Shown here piece after piece: positions 42,176-51,886 of a stretch of 64,000 nt of DNA (position 1 is its first letter; the number at the start of each line of letters is the position of its first letter). Source of the DNA: Streptomyces sp. JH34. Its GTDB lineage: Bacteria > Actinomycetota > Actinomycetes > Streptomycetales > Streptomycetaceae. The notes beneath the pieces were generated by a model, which ran no database searches, was not told the DNA's origin, and saw only the letters and a program-made list of their open reading frames with translations. Made by a program: the position numbers and the translations under genes. Where the stretch lies: the NCBI RefSeq assembly GCF_029428875.1, contig NZ_JAJSOO010000001.1, positions 3,224,001 through 3,288,000 on the forward strand, in the 5' to 3' direction.

Positions 42176-42823
42176 CTACGCCGCTTCCCGGGCGTCCGCG
42201 ACCATGCGGACGAGGGTGTCGACGAGCTCGTCGGCGGTGGTGTGCCACGCGTCCGCACCGAGGTGCCCGTTGAGCTCCATGCCGGCGACACCGTGGGCGC
42301 CGGCCAGCAGCAGGGCGCCGTAGCGCTGCGCGTTCCGCTCCCCCACGAGGCCGGTGACGACGGCCAGGAACTCCTCCTGGAAACGCCCGGCCTCACGGGC
42401 GGCCGCCTCCGGGTCCCCCTCCGGCCCGCACAGCTGACGCCGCACGCGCTCGATCCCGTCACCGAGCTCCTCAGGACGGTCCCCGCGCCGCATGGACAAC
42501 AACTGGTAGAGGTGCGGCTGCGCGCGGCCGACGCCTGTCAGGGCACGGAGGGCGCCACTCAGCTTCTCGGTGGCCGACAGGGCCGGGTCGGCCCGCAGGG
42601 CCCGGACCTGGTCACCGATCCGCTCCCAGCCCTCCCCCGCGACGGCGGTCAACAGGCTGTCCTTGCCCGCGAAGTGCCGGTACGGCGCCCCCCGCGACAC
42701 GCCTGCGCGCGCACCCACCTCCCGCAGGGTGACCGCTTCGGGGCCTCCCAGGTCGAGGAGCTCGGCGGCGGCGTCGAGCAGCGCGCGGCGGGTGGCGGCG
42801 GCGGACTCGGCTCGGGTGACCAT
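42176..42823 (-). CDS. TetR family transcriptional regulator
   Basis: 215 aa from ATG 42823 (ATG 42832 possible). Helix-turn-helix at residues 10-55 (TRRALLDAAAELLDLGGPEAVTLREVGARAGVSRGAPYRHFAGKDSLL). The C-terminal domain is of the TetR_C_25/WHG-like kind. Divergent from an SDR gene with 46 bp between starts; the TGACA-N-CGTCA repeats there are probably its operator. Confidence 0.9.
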   Translation of the reverse strand: MVTRAESAAATRRALLDAAAELLDLGGPEAVTLREVGARAGVSRGAPYRHFAGKDSLLTAVAGEGWERIGDQVRALRADPALSATEKLSGALRALTGVGRAQPHLYQLLSMRRGDRPEELGDGIERVRRQLCGPEGDPEAAAREAGRFQEEFLAVVTGLVGERNAQRYGALLLAGAHGVAGMELNGHLGADAWHTTADELVDTLVRMVADAREAA

Positions 42824-42845
42824 GGCACCCATCCTACCTAAAGTT

Positions 42846-42893
42846 GACAGCGTCATCTGAGCTTGTACCGTGATCAAGGTGACAACGTCATCC
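42846..42893. promoter_or_regulatory. Two TGACA-N-CGTCATC operators between TetR and SDR genes
   Basis: TGACAGCGTCATC (42846-42858) and TGACAACGTCATC (42881-42893), each with TGAC / GTCA arms. The first overlaps TTGACA (42845-42850), a consensus -35. The second covers the start region of the SDR gene. A repressor here would block the SDR promoter. Confidence 0.65.
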
Positions 42894-43751
42894 GAAAATC
42901 AGAAGCTGATCGTCGTGACCGGAGCCTCCACCGGCATGGGCGCGGCAACCGCTCGTGAACTGGCCCGCCGGGGCTTCCACGTCCTGGCAGGTGTGCGTCG
43001 TGACCGTGACGCGGACGCCCTCCGGGCGACCGGCATCGAGCCGGTCACCCTCGACATCACCGACCCCGCGCACGTGGAGGCACTCGCCGAGCGGGTCACC
43101 GACGACACGCGCCCCCTGCACGCCCTCGTCAACAACGCCGGTGTCCAGGTGAACGCGCCGGTCGAGGTCCTGCCGGTGGCGGAGTGGCGGCAGGTGTTCG
43201 AGGTCAACCTGTTCGGCCACATCGCCGTCACCCAGGCGCTGCTGCCCGCACTGCTGCGCGGCAAGGGCCGCGTGATCAACATCAGTTCGATCGGCGGAAA
43301 GTTCGCCATGGCCACGTACGGCGCGTACGCCGGTGCGAAGTTCGCCCTGGAAGCGGTGAGCGACTCGCTCCGCCGGGAGGTCGCGCCGATGGGCGTACAG
43401 GTGGTCGTGGTCGAACCCGGCGGCGTCCGCACGGAGATGGCCGCCCGCGGGGTCGCGACGGCGAACCGTCTGGCCACCCTGATGACTCCGGACCAGGAGG
43501 AGCGCTACGGCGGCCTGGTCCGGGCGAACAACGGGCTGATGGCCTCGGGCACCGCATCGGGGCTGACCGCCGACGCCGCCGCCCGGGTCATCGCGAAGGC
43601 CGTGACGGTCCGCCGTCCGCGCACCCGCTACACCGCCGGCCGGGACGCCGCCCTGATCATCCGTCTGGGCCGGGTGCTGTCCGACCGCACGGTCGACCGC
43701 GTCCTCGCGGCCAACCTGCGTCGCCACTACCCGAAGGAGGCCATCGGCTGA
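42870..43751 (+). CDS. Short-chain dehydrogenase/reductase
   Basis: 293 aa from GTG 42870; GTG 42879 is possible and neither has a good Shine-Dalgarno. Classical SDR: TGASTGMGAAT cofactor motif, NNAG, catalytic Ser in NISSIGG, and YGAYAGAKFAL with the Tyr and Lys. Length and the tail after residue 240 fit an extended NAD(P)-dependent SDR. Substrate unknown. Probably regulated by the divergent TetR. Confidence 0.92.
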   Translation: MIKVTTSSENQKLIVVTGASTGMGAATARELARRGFHVLAGVRRDRDADALRATGIEPVTLDITDPAHVEALAERVTDDTRPLHALVNNAGVQVNAPVEVLPVAEWRQVFEVNLFGHIAVTQALLPALLRGKGRVINISSIGGKFAMATYGAYAGAKFALEAVSDSLRREVAPMGVQVVVVEPGGVRTEMAARGVATANRLATLMTPDQEERYGGLVRANNGLMASGTASGLTADAAARVIAKAVTVRRPRTRYTAGRDAALIIRLGRVLSDRTVDRVLAANLRRHYPKEAIG

Positions 43752-43778
43752 CGAACACACGGGACCGGCACGCGGCGG

Positions 43779-44288
43779 TCAGGCGCCCACCGTTCCGTCG
43801 ACGCCCTCCCGGAGGAAGTCCGCGTGCCCGTTGTGGCGGCCGTACTCCAGCAGCACGTGCACCATCACCATGCGCAACGAGACGTCCTTACCCCAGCGCG
43901 GCTGGAGCCCCGTCAGGTCCAGGGATTCGGCCTGCCGCTCGATACGGCGCGAGCGCTCCACCTCGGCCTCCCAGGCGCCGAACGCCTCCGCCCGCGTGGA
44001 GGCACTCGCGTCGTACGCCGCCTGGAAGTCGATCCGGTCCGACCAGACCATGGGCGCGTCGTGGTCCTCGAACACCCGCCGGAACCAGGCACGTTCCACC
44101 TCGGCCATGTGGCGCACCAATCCGAGGAGGGAGAGCGCCGAAGGGGACATCGACCGCTGCCGCAACTGTTCGTCGTCCAGCCCTTCGCACTTCATGGCGA
44201 GGGTGGCGCGGTGGTAGTCGAGAAAGGCCCGCAGCGTCTCCCGCTCGCCGCCCGCGGTGGGCGGCCCTGTACGCACGTCGGTGGTCAC
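43779..44288 (-). CDS. DinB-like (mini-circle/DUF664) protein
   Basis: 169 aa from GTG 44288. DUF664/DinB_2 pattern: ETLRAFLDYHRATLAMKCEGLDDEQLRQRSMSPSALSLLGLVRHMAEVERAWF and LLEYGRHNGHADFLREG, with His in H-x-E and HxxH giving a likely metal site. Such proteins bind metal and some are thiol-dependent transferases; here function is unknown. Convergent with the SDR gene. Confidence 0.9.
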   Translation of the reverse strand: MTTDVRTGPPTAGGERETLRAFLDYHRATLAMKCEGLDDEQLRQRSMSPSALSLLGLVRHMAEVERAWFRRVFEDHDAPMVWSDRIDFQAAYDASASTRAEAFGAWEAEVERSRRIERQAESLDLTGLQPRWGKDVSLRMVMVHVLLEYGRHNGHADFLREGVDGTVGA

Positions 44289-44453
44289 CGGTCACTCTCC
44301 TTCACGATGGCAGGAAGTGTTCAGTATCCGGATCCACTTCGCAGTCGTACGCGGCGGCACCGCCCCCGGGCCGGACCGGCTCCGGCGCCTGCCTTACTCT
44401 CCTCCCGCACCGGCCGCTCGCGCCCGTGCCCCGCACAAGTGCCGAGGTGGCGT

Positions 44454-44885
44454 GTGTCGCGTTCCTGCCGGTCCCTCCTGGTCCTCGTCCCGCTCGCCCT
44501 CAGCCTCGTCTCCTGCGGCCGGTTCGCCGTCCCGCCGGTACCCGGCGGCGAGCCGGTCCTGCTCTCCCCGTCCCGGGCGGCCACGACGTGGACGGACGCC
44601 GAGGGCGGCACGCTGGAGCTGAAGGCGGACGGGACAACAGCCGCCCACCACGTCTGCAGCGACTTCGACATCGTCGACGGCACGGCGGAGCCCAGGTCCG
44701 GTCCGGGCACCTGGGAGAGCGAGGACGGGGAGGAAGGGACACGCGTCCATGTGTCGTTCGGGACCGATGACGAGAGCTTCGCCTACGAGGCGCTGCGCAA
44801 GGGCGGCACGCTCAAGCTCTGGACCTACGTCGGCGACCCCGACGAGGGGCGGCCGCTCTGCATACTGACCGCTCCCGCGAGGTGA
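44454..44885 (+). CDS. Small lipoprotein
   Basis: 143 aa from GTG 44454 behind GAGGTGG; GTG 44439 is possible. The signal peptide RSLLVLVPLALSLVSCG has a lipobox LVSC, so the mature protein is a lipid-anchored extracellular domain of about 120 aa. The core (TWTDAEGGTLELKADGTTAAHHVCSDFDI ... WESEDGEEGTRVHVSF ... LCILTAPAR) is beta-rich with two cysteines that may pair. Unknown function. A strong hairpin follows. Confidence 0.75.
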   Translation: MSRSCRSLLVLVPLALSLVSCGRFAVPPVPGGEPVLLSPSRAATTWTDAEGGTLELKADGTTAAHHVCSDFDIVDGTAEPRSGPGTWESEDGEEGTRVHVSFGTDDESFAYEALRKGGTLKLWTYVGDPDEGRPLCILTAPAR

Positions 44886-44900
44886 GGGCGGCACGTACGA

Positions 44901-44940
44901 CGACGCCGGCCCCCGGGAGGAATCCCGGGGGCCGGCGTCG
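44901..44940. terminator. Bidirectional terminator between lipoprotein gene and groEL
   Basis: A perfect 17-bp stem (CGACGCCGGCCCCCGGG / CCCGGGGGCCGGCGTCG) with a 6-nt loop, between convergent genes. Confidence 0.88.
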
Positions 44941-44982
44941 CACGGATACTGCGGGTACTGCCTGGAGCGACTGATCCGAGGA

Positions 44983-46710
<1,728 letters not shown>

Positions 46711-46749
46711 TCACCGGCCCGGTCCAAGTTTCTGTCACTCTCACCTGGA

Positions 46750-46794
46750 GAGTGCTAACGCCAATGATTAGCACTCGACCCCTGCGAGTGCAAG
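46750..46794 (-). promoter_or_regulatory. CIRCE (HrcA operator) of groEL, with a third half-site
   Basis: On the groEL strand: cTtGCACTC-N9-GAGTGCTAA (46768-46794), two mismatches to TTAGCACTC-N9-GAGTGCTAA. A further perfect half-site TTAGCACTC (46750-46758) follows after another 9-bp spacer. Three half-sites in a regular array. Confidence 0.9.
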
Positions 46795-46865
46795 CGTCCT
46801 CTTCGGGATGTGGACAACCTCGGGGCTCCGCCGCAGGTCGCGACGGGGGGCCCGGAGACGCACGT

Positions 46866-46898
46866 GAGGCCCGTCCCCCGGTGGGGGGTACGGGCCTC
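46866..46898 (-). terminator. Terminator of the cold-shock gene
   Basis: GAGGCCCGTCCCCC (46866-46879) pairs with GGGGGtACGGGCCTC (46884-46898, one bulge). It lies 35 bp past the csp stop. Confidence 0.75.
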
Positions 46899-46933
46899 GC
46901 GCGTGTGAGTGTCGTTGGCCGACCGTGCCGAGC

Positions 46934-47140
46934 TCAGCCGACGGCGAGCTTGACCATGTCCGCCTGCGGCCCCTTCTGGCCTTGCGAGATCTCGAATTCA
47001 ACTCGCTGACCCTCTTCGAGGGTGCGGTACCCGTCCATCTGGATCGCGCTGTAGTGGACGAAAACATCCGCACCACCGTCGACCGCGATGAAGCCGTACC
47101 CCTTCTCCGCGTTGAACCACTTGACGGTGCCCTGAGCCAT
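46934..47140 (-). CDS. Cold-shock domain protein (CspA family)
   Basis: 68 aa, ATG 47140 behind GGAGTTGGGC. Single CSD with RNP1 (KGYGFI) and RNP2 (VFVHYSAI). It binds single-stranded nucleic acid and melts RNA structure. The long gap upstream (no gene until cysO at 47584) suggests a long 5' leader, as is typical for csp mRNAs. Confidence 0.97.
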   Translation of the reverse strand: MAQGTVKWFNAEKGYGFIAVDGGADVFVHYSAIQMDGYRTLEEGQRVEFEISQGQKGPQADMVKLAVG

Positions 47141-47497
47141 GCCCAACTCCCCTATTACTGGCCCTTGCACGAGACCGCACTTCGCGGGCCCGGGTCAGAA
47201 CTCACCCTCGACAGGAGAGGGTGGCGTGCGCCGGAACGCGTCGACCGCGGCCGAATGTATCTGCCCAACTGCCCTCTGCAACAGGTCAATCGGACGAGAA
47301 TTCTGGGCACCGGCGACCGCACGCATAGGGGGAATTCATAGGATTCCAGGGCAAGTCGGGCCTGACAAAGGAGACTTATGCCTCAAGGCGTTCACGCACT
47401 TTGGCTACTTCTTGTCGCGGCAGGGCGCATTTCCGTATGCGGACAGCGCGGGCAACTGCGGGGACTTCCCCAACTGTACCGTGCTCAACCATGCAGA
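47141..47497. other. Upstream leader/promoter region of the cold-shock gene
   Basis: No convincing gene. A plus-strand ATG at 47378 has AAAGGAG before it, but its frame runs straight through the terminator hairpin at 47498-47530 and has no sensible content. Most of the region is probably the csp promoter and 5' leader. Confidence 0.35.
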
Positions 47498-47530
47498 ATG
47501 GCCCCCTCCGTTTCCCGTGGAGGGGGCCAT
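47498..47530 (-). terminator. Terminator of the thrC-cysO operon
   Basis: A perfect 12-bp stem ATGGCCCCCTCC / GGAGGGGGCCAT with a 9-nt loop, 53 bp after the cysO stop. Confidence 0.85.
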
Positions 47531-47583
47531 CGTGTGAATGCCGTGCGGCCGGACCGCGACGAGCGGCCCGCACCGTCCCGCCG

Positions 47584-47859
47584 TCAGCCTCCGGCGACGG
47601 CCGGGATGATCGAGACGCCGGCGCCGTCCGGGGTGACCGCGTCCAGACCGCCCTCGAAGCGCACGTCGTCGTCGTTGACGTACACGTTGACGAAACGGCG
47701 CAGCTTGCCCTGGTCGTCCAGGACGCGGGCGCCGATGCCCGGGTGGTTCTGCTCCAGGGACGCGATGACCTCCGAGAGGGTCGCCCCCTCGGCCGGGACC
47801 TCGGCCTGACCGCCCGTGTAGGTGCGGAGGATGGTGGGGATACGGACCTTGACGCTCAT
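47584..47859 (-). CDS. cysO: CysO-like ubiquitin-fold sulfur carrier protein
   Basis: 91 aa ending in the diglycine AVAGG that becomes a thiocarboxylate. VRIPTILRTYTGGQAEVPAEGATLSEVIASLEQNHPGI and RRFVNVYVNDDDVRF are close to mycobacterial CysO, which donates sulfide to CysM for cysteine synthesis; MoaD and ThiS are more distant options. It starts 28 bp after thrC, so both are one operon downstream of a SAM-I riboswitch. cysM and mec are not adjacent here. Confidence 0.88.
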   Translation of the reverse strand: MSVKVRIPTILRTYTGGQAEVPAEGATLSEVIASLEQNHPGIGARVLDDQGKLRRFVNVYVNDDDVRFEGGLDAVTPDGAGVSIIPAVAGG

Positions 47860-47887
47860 GTGGGTGCCTTCCTTCGGTCTCGGGTGG

Positions 47888-49186
47888 TCAGCTCGCGGCG
47901 GCGAGGCCGGCGTCGCGGAACGCGTCCAGGCTGGGCCGGATCGTCGCCGACAGTCCGGTCGTCGGGGCGACCGCGTCGAGCGTCTTCAGGCCGTCTCCGG
48001 TGTTCAGGACGACGGTGGTCAGGGACGGGTCGAGCAGACCGGCCTCGATGAGCTTCTTCGTCACACCGACGGTCACCCCGCCCGCGGTCTCCGCGAAGAT
48101 GCCCTCGGTGCGGGCCAGCAGCTTGATCGCGTCGACGACCTGCTCGTCGTTCACGTCCTCCACGGCGCCGCCGGTGCGCCGGGCGATGTCCAGGACGTAC
48201 GGGCCGTCGGCCGGGTTGCCGATCGCCAGGGACTTGGCGATGGTGTTCGGCTTCTGCGGGCGCACCACGTCGTGGCCGGCCTTGAAGGCGGTGGAGACCG
48301 GGGAGCAGCCCTCGGCCTGGGCGCCGAAGATCTTGTACGGCTTGTCCTCGACGAGGCCGAGCTTGATCAGCTCCTGCAGGCCCTTGTCGATCTTCGTGAG
48401 CTGCGAGCCGGACGCGATGGGGATGACGAGCTGGTCGGGCAGCTGCCAGCCGAGCTGTTCACAGATCTCGTACGCCAGGGTCTTGGAACCCTCGCCGTAG
48501 TACGGCCGCAGGTTGACGTTGACGAAGCCCCAGCCCTCGCCGAGCGGGTCGCCGATGAGCTCCGAGCAGAAGCGGTTGACGTCGTCGTAGTTGCCCTCGA
48601 TGCCGACCAGTTCGCCGCCGTACACCGCGGCCATGACGACCTTGCCCTGTTCCAGGTCGTGCGGGATGAACACGCAGGAGCGGAAACCGGCGCGGGCCGC
48701 GGCGGCACCCACCGCACCGGCCAGGTTGCCGGTGGAGGAGCAGGAGAGGGTGGTGAACCCGAAGGCACGGGCGGCCTCGACGGCGATGGCGACGACACGG
48801 TCCTTGAAGGAGTGCGTCGGGTTGCCGGAGTCGTCCTTGACGTACAGACCGCCGGTCACGCCCAGCTCACGTGCGAGGTTGTCGGCCTTGACCAGCTTCG
48901 TGAAGCCGGGGTTGATGTTGGGCTTGTCCGCCACATCGGACGGGACGGGCAGCAGCGGCGCGTAGCGCCAGATGTTGTCCGGGCCCTCGGCGATGCGCTT
49001 CTTCAGCTCTTCGGGGGAGCCGCTCGGCAGGTCGTACGCCACTTCGAGCGGCCCGAAACAGGACGCGCAGGCGAAAATGGGGCCGAGCTCGAAACGCTCG
49101 CCGCATTCGCGACAGGAAAGTGCTGCGGCGGGACCGAGGTCCACGGCGGAAGAATCGGTGTTCTCTGCAACTGTCTGCACGGCCAT
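47888..49186 (-). CDS. thrC: Threonine synthase
   Basis: 432 aa. It converts O-phosphohomoserine to threonine with PLP. An N-terminal zinc-ribbon-like segment (CRECGERFELGPIFACASC) precedes the fold-type II core with the PLP lysine in SFKDR and the phosphate-binding loop GNLAGAVGAAAARAG. It starts 21 bp after a SAM-I riboswitch whose P1 stem abuts the Shine-Dalgarno GAGAAAGG, so its translation is probably switched by S-adenosylmethionine. Confidence 0.96.
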   Translation of the reverse strand: MAVQTVAENTDSSAVDLGPAAALSCRECGERFELGPIFACASCFGPLEVAYDLPSGSPEELKKRIAEGPDNIWRYAPLLPVPSDVADKPNINPGFTKLVKADNLARELGVTGGLYVKDDSGNPTHSFKDRVVAIAVEAARAFGFTTLSCSSTGNLAGAVGAAAARAGFRSCVFIPHDLEQGKVVMAAVYGGELVGIEGNYDDVNRFCSELIGDPLGEGWGFVNVNLRPYYGEGSKTLAYEICEQLGWQLPDQLVIPIASGSQLTKIDKGLQELIKLGLVEDKPYKIFGAQAEGCSPVSTAFKAGHDVVRPQKPNTIAKSLAIGNPADGPYVLDIARRTGGAVEDVNDEQVVDAIKLLARTEGIFAETAGGVTVGVTKKLIEAGLLDPSLTTVVLNTGDGLKTLDAVAPTTGLSATIRPSLDAFRDAGLAAAS

Positions 49187-49206
49187 GATGGCGGAGGCCC
49201 TTTCTC

Positions 49207-49330
49207 CTCATCTTCCTCACGACGTATTTCGCCGCAAGACGGAATTGGCACCTTCCCCACCGTGACCTCGCGGTCGGCAGGAGGGTTGCCGGGACTTCAA
49301 CGGGCCGTTCCCTCAGTCCCTCTGGATGAG
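49207..49330 (-). ncRNA. SAM-I (S-box) riboswitch upstream of thrC-cysO
   Basis: Reading the minus strand: P1 CTCATC (49330-49325) pairs with GATGAG (49212-49207). In between are the S-box core blocks CCAGAGGGACTGAGGGAACG, GGCCCGTTGAAGTCCCGGCA followed by ACC, and AAGGTGCCAATTCCGTC, in the right order and spacing. The 3' P1 strand runs into GAGAAAGG, the thrC Shine-Dalgarno, so control is probably at translation initiation. Rfam class RF00162 by eye. Confidence 0.9.
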
Positions 49331-49485
49331 CGCTATGGCACCGGACCATGGATCCGGGCGTTTATTCGCGGACCGACCCCGACATGCGAGGGTCATCCGC
49401 GTTGTTCAAGACTGTAACCGAAGCACTGGACGGTTGAGATAGTCGTCCGAACCGCGAGATGGATCACATACAGGGAGTATCGACC

Positions 49486-50436
49486 GTGCTGGAAGAGGTG
49501 GAACGCTGGCTGAGCAGGCGTTCCTGGTCTGCTGCCGACCGCCCGCTCGACCGCCTCGCGGCCGCCCGGGCGAAGGATCCGCACCGCTCGCGCGTGAGCG
49601 TCGTCCTGCCCGCGCTGAACGAGGAGGCGACGGTCGGGGCGATCGTGGCGGAGATCCGCCGCGAGCTGATGGAGAAGGTCCGGCTCGTCGACGAACTGGT
49701 GGTGATCGACTCCGGCTCCACCGACGCCACGGCCGAGGTCGCGCGCCGGGCCGGCGCCCGGGTCGTGCACCGGGACTCCGTACTTCCCCGGATACCCGCC
49801 CTCCCCGGCAAGGGCGAGGTCCTCTGGAGGTCGCTGCTGGTGACCACCGGGGAGATCGTCTGCTTCGTCGACGCCGACCTCAAGGACTTCTCCGCGGACT
49901 TCGTGTCCGGGATCGTCGGCCCGCTGCTGACCGACCCCCAGGTCCAGTTCGTCAAGGCCATGTACGACCGGCCGCTGGGCGACACCGCAGGACAGGGCGG
50001 ACGGGTGACCGAACTGGTGGCCCGCCCGCTGCTCAACCTGCACTGGCCGCGACTGGCCGGATTCGTCCAGCCGCTCGGCGGCGAGTACGCGGTGCGGCGC
50101 TCGCTGCTGGAGCAGCTCCCCTTCCCCGTCGGTTACGGAGTGGAGCTGGGACTGCTCGTCGACGCGCTGCACACGGTCGGCCTGGACGCACTGGCCCAGG
50201 TGGACGTCGGCGTGCGCAAGCACCGCCATCAGGACGGCCAGGCCCTCGGCCGGATGGCGGCCACGATCTACCGCACGGCACAGCTGCGGCTCTCCCGCGG
50301 ACCGCTCGTACGGCCCGAGATCACCCAGTTCGAGCGAGGGCCCGACGGGTTCGTCCCGCGCACCCATGCGGTGGACACCGAGGAACGGCCGCCGATGCGG
50401 GACATAGCGGAGTACGCGGCCCGCGACGCGGCGTGA
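49486..50436 (+). CDS. gpgS: Glucosyl-3-phosphoglycerate synthase
   Basis: 316 aa from GTG 49486, eight bases after GGGAG; ATG 49459 is an alternative. GT81 family: VSVVLPALNEEATVGAIV, VIDSGSTDATAEVARRAGA, the metal-binding DAD in CFVDADLKDFS, QPLGGEYAVRR, and VGYGVELGLLVDALH. It makes glucosyl-3-phosphoglycerate from UDP-glucose and 3-phosphoglycerate, first step to glucosylglycerate. No gpgP is adjacent. Divergent from thrC. Confidence 0.92.
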   Translation: MLEEVERWLSRRSWSAADRPLDRLAAARAKDPHRSRVSVVLPALNEEATVGAIVAEIRRELMEKVRLVDELVVIDSGSTDATAEVARRAGARVVHRDSVLPRIPALPGKGEVLWRSLLVTTGEIVCFVDADLKDFSADFVSGIVGPLLTDPQVQFVKAMYDRPLGDTAGQGGRVTELVARPLLNLHWPRLAGFVQPLGGEYAVRRSLLEQLPFPVGYGVELGLLVDALHTVGLDALAQVDVGVRKHRHQDGQALGRMAATIYRTAQLRLSRGPLVRPEITQFERGPDGFVPRTHAVDTEERPPMRDIAEYAARDAA

Positions 50437-50506
50437 CGGTCCCTCGCGCCGGGCTCGGCCCCCGCTCCACGTTTGGAGGGTTCCCGAACGGGCTAGGTTC
50501 GGGTAC

Positions 50507-51883
50507 ATGGTCTCCGAGCACGCTGCCCAGGTACTCGTCGCGTCCAACCGCGGCCCGGTGTCGTACACACGACGGGACGACGGCACGCTCGACTCGAAAC
50601 GGGGCGGCGGCGGGCTCGTCTCCGGCCTCAGCGCCGTCGAGGACAAGCTGTGGGTGTGCGCCGCCCTCAGCGACGGAGACCGCGAGGCGGTGCGACACGG
50701 GGTGTCCGAGCCCGGTGTCCGGATGCTCGACATCGACGCCGGGGTCCACGCGGACGCCTACAACGGCATCGCCAACTCGGTGCTCTGGTTCGTCCACCAC
50801 ATGATCTACCAGACCCCGGTGGAGCCCGTCTTCGACGCGGAGTTCCGCCGGCAGTGGGCCTCCTACGAGGCGTACAACCAGGCCTTCGCCGAGGCCCTGG
50901 CCGAGGAGGCGGGCGAGGGGGCCGCGGTCCTGGTGCAGGACTACCACCTCTCACTGGTCCCCGGCATACTGCGCGAGCTGCGCCCCGACCTGCGGATCGG
51001 CCACTTCTCACACACTCCCTGGGCGCCCGTCGACTACTTCCGGCTGCTGCCCGACGACATCGGCGAGCAGCTGCTCAAGGGCATCCTGGGCGCCGACCGC
51101 GCCGCGTTCCTGACCCGCCGCTGGGCCGACGCCTTCATCGGCTGCTGCACGGAGATCCTCGGCGGCACCGGCCGCACCCGGATCGGGGTGCACGGACTGG
51201 GCGCCGACGCGGACTTCCTGCGCCGCCGCTCGCGCGAGGCGGACGTGGACGAGCGCATGGAGATGCTGCGGGAGCAGGTCGGCGCCGACCGGCGGACGAT
51301 CGTGCGGGTGGACCGCACGGAACTCTCCAAGAACATCGTCCGCGGGCTGCACGCCTACCGCGCGCTGCTGGAGGAGCGCCCCGAGTGGCGTGAGCGCGTG
51401 GTCCACATCGCCTTCGCCTACCCCTCGCGGCAGGACCTCTCGGTCTACCGCGACTACACGGCCGAGGTCCAGCGGGTCGCCGACGGCATCAACGCGGAGT
51501 ACGGCACGGACGGCTGGACCCCGGTCCTGCTCCGCGTCGACGACGACTTCGCCCGCTCCCTGGCGGCGTACCGGCTGGCGGACGTGGCCCTGGTCAACCC
51601 GATCCGTGACGGCATGAACCTGGTCGCCAAGGAGGTCCCGGTCGTCTCGGACGACGGCTGCGCACTCGTGCTGTCCCGCGAGGCGGGCGCGTACGAGGAG
51701 CTGGGCGAGGACGCCCTCGTGGTCAACCCGTACGACGTCTCGGCCACGGCGGCGGCGCTGCACGAGGCGCTCACGATGGAGTCCGGCGAGCGGAGCGCCC
51801 GCTCGAAGCGCCTGGCCGCCGCATCGACCGCGCTGCCGCCGCAGCAGTGGTTCCTGGACCAGCTGGACGCGCTGAGGGACTGA
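50507..51883 (+). CDS. otsA: Trehalose-6-phosphate synthase
   Basis: 458 aa GT20 enzyme. VASNRGPVSY, GGGGLVSGLS, QDYHLSLVP, FSHTPWAPVDYFRLLP, RVDRTELSKNI (family normally has RLDxxKG), FAYPSRQDLSVYR, and NPIRDGMNLVAKE. It makes trehalose-6-phosphate from UDP- or GDP-glucose and glucose-6-phosphate. otsB is convergent with a 3-bp gap. The RVDRTELSKN variant of the substrate loop is worth noting but typical for actinobacterial OtsA. Confidence 0.92.
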   Translation: MVSEHAAQVLVASNRGPVSYTRRDDGTLDSKRGGGGLVSGLSAVEDKLWVCAALSDGDREAVRHGVSEPGVRMLDIDAGVHADAYNGIANSVLWFVHHMIYQTPVEPVFDAEFRRQWASYEAYNQAFAEALAEEAGEGAAVLVQDYHLSLVPGILRELRPDLRIGHFSHTPWAPVDYFRLLPDDIGEQLLKGILGADRAAFLTRRWADAFIGCCTEILGGTGRTRIGVHGLGADADFLRRRSREADVDERMEMLREQVGADRRTIVRVDRTELSKNIVRGLHAYRALLEERPEWRERVVHIAFAYPSRQDLSVYRDYTAEVQRVADGINAEYGTDGWTPVLLRVDDDFARSLAAYRLADVALVNPIRDGMNLVAKEVPVVSDDGCALVLSREAGAYEELGEDALVVNPYDVSATAAALHEALTMESGERSARSKRLAAASTALPPQQWFLDQLDALRD

Positions 51884-51886
51884 CCC

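Noticed and set aside
47378..47500. Possible small plus-strand gene with AAAGGAG before ATG 47378
   Set aside because: The frame runs through a strong terminator hairpin and into the antisense of cysO, with no recognisable content.
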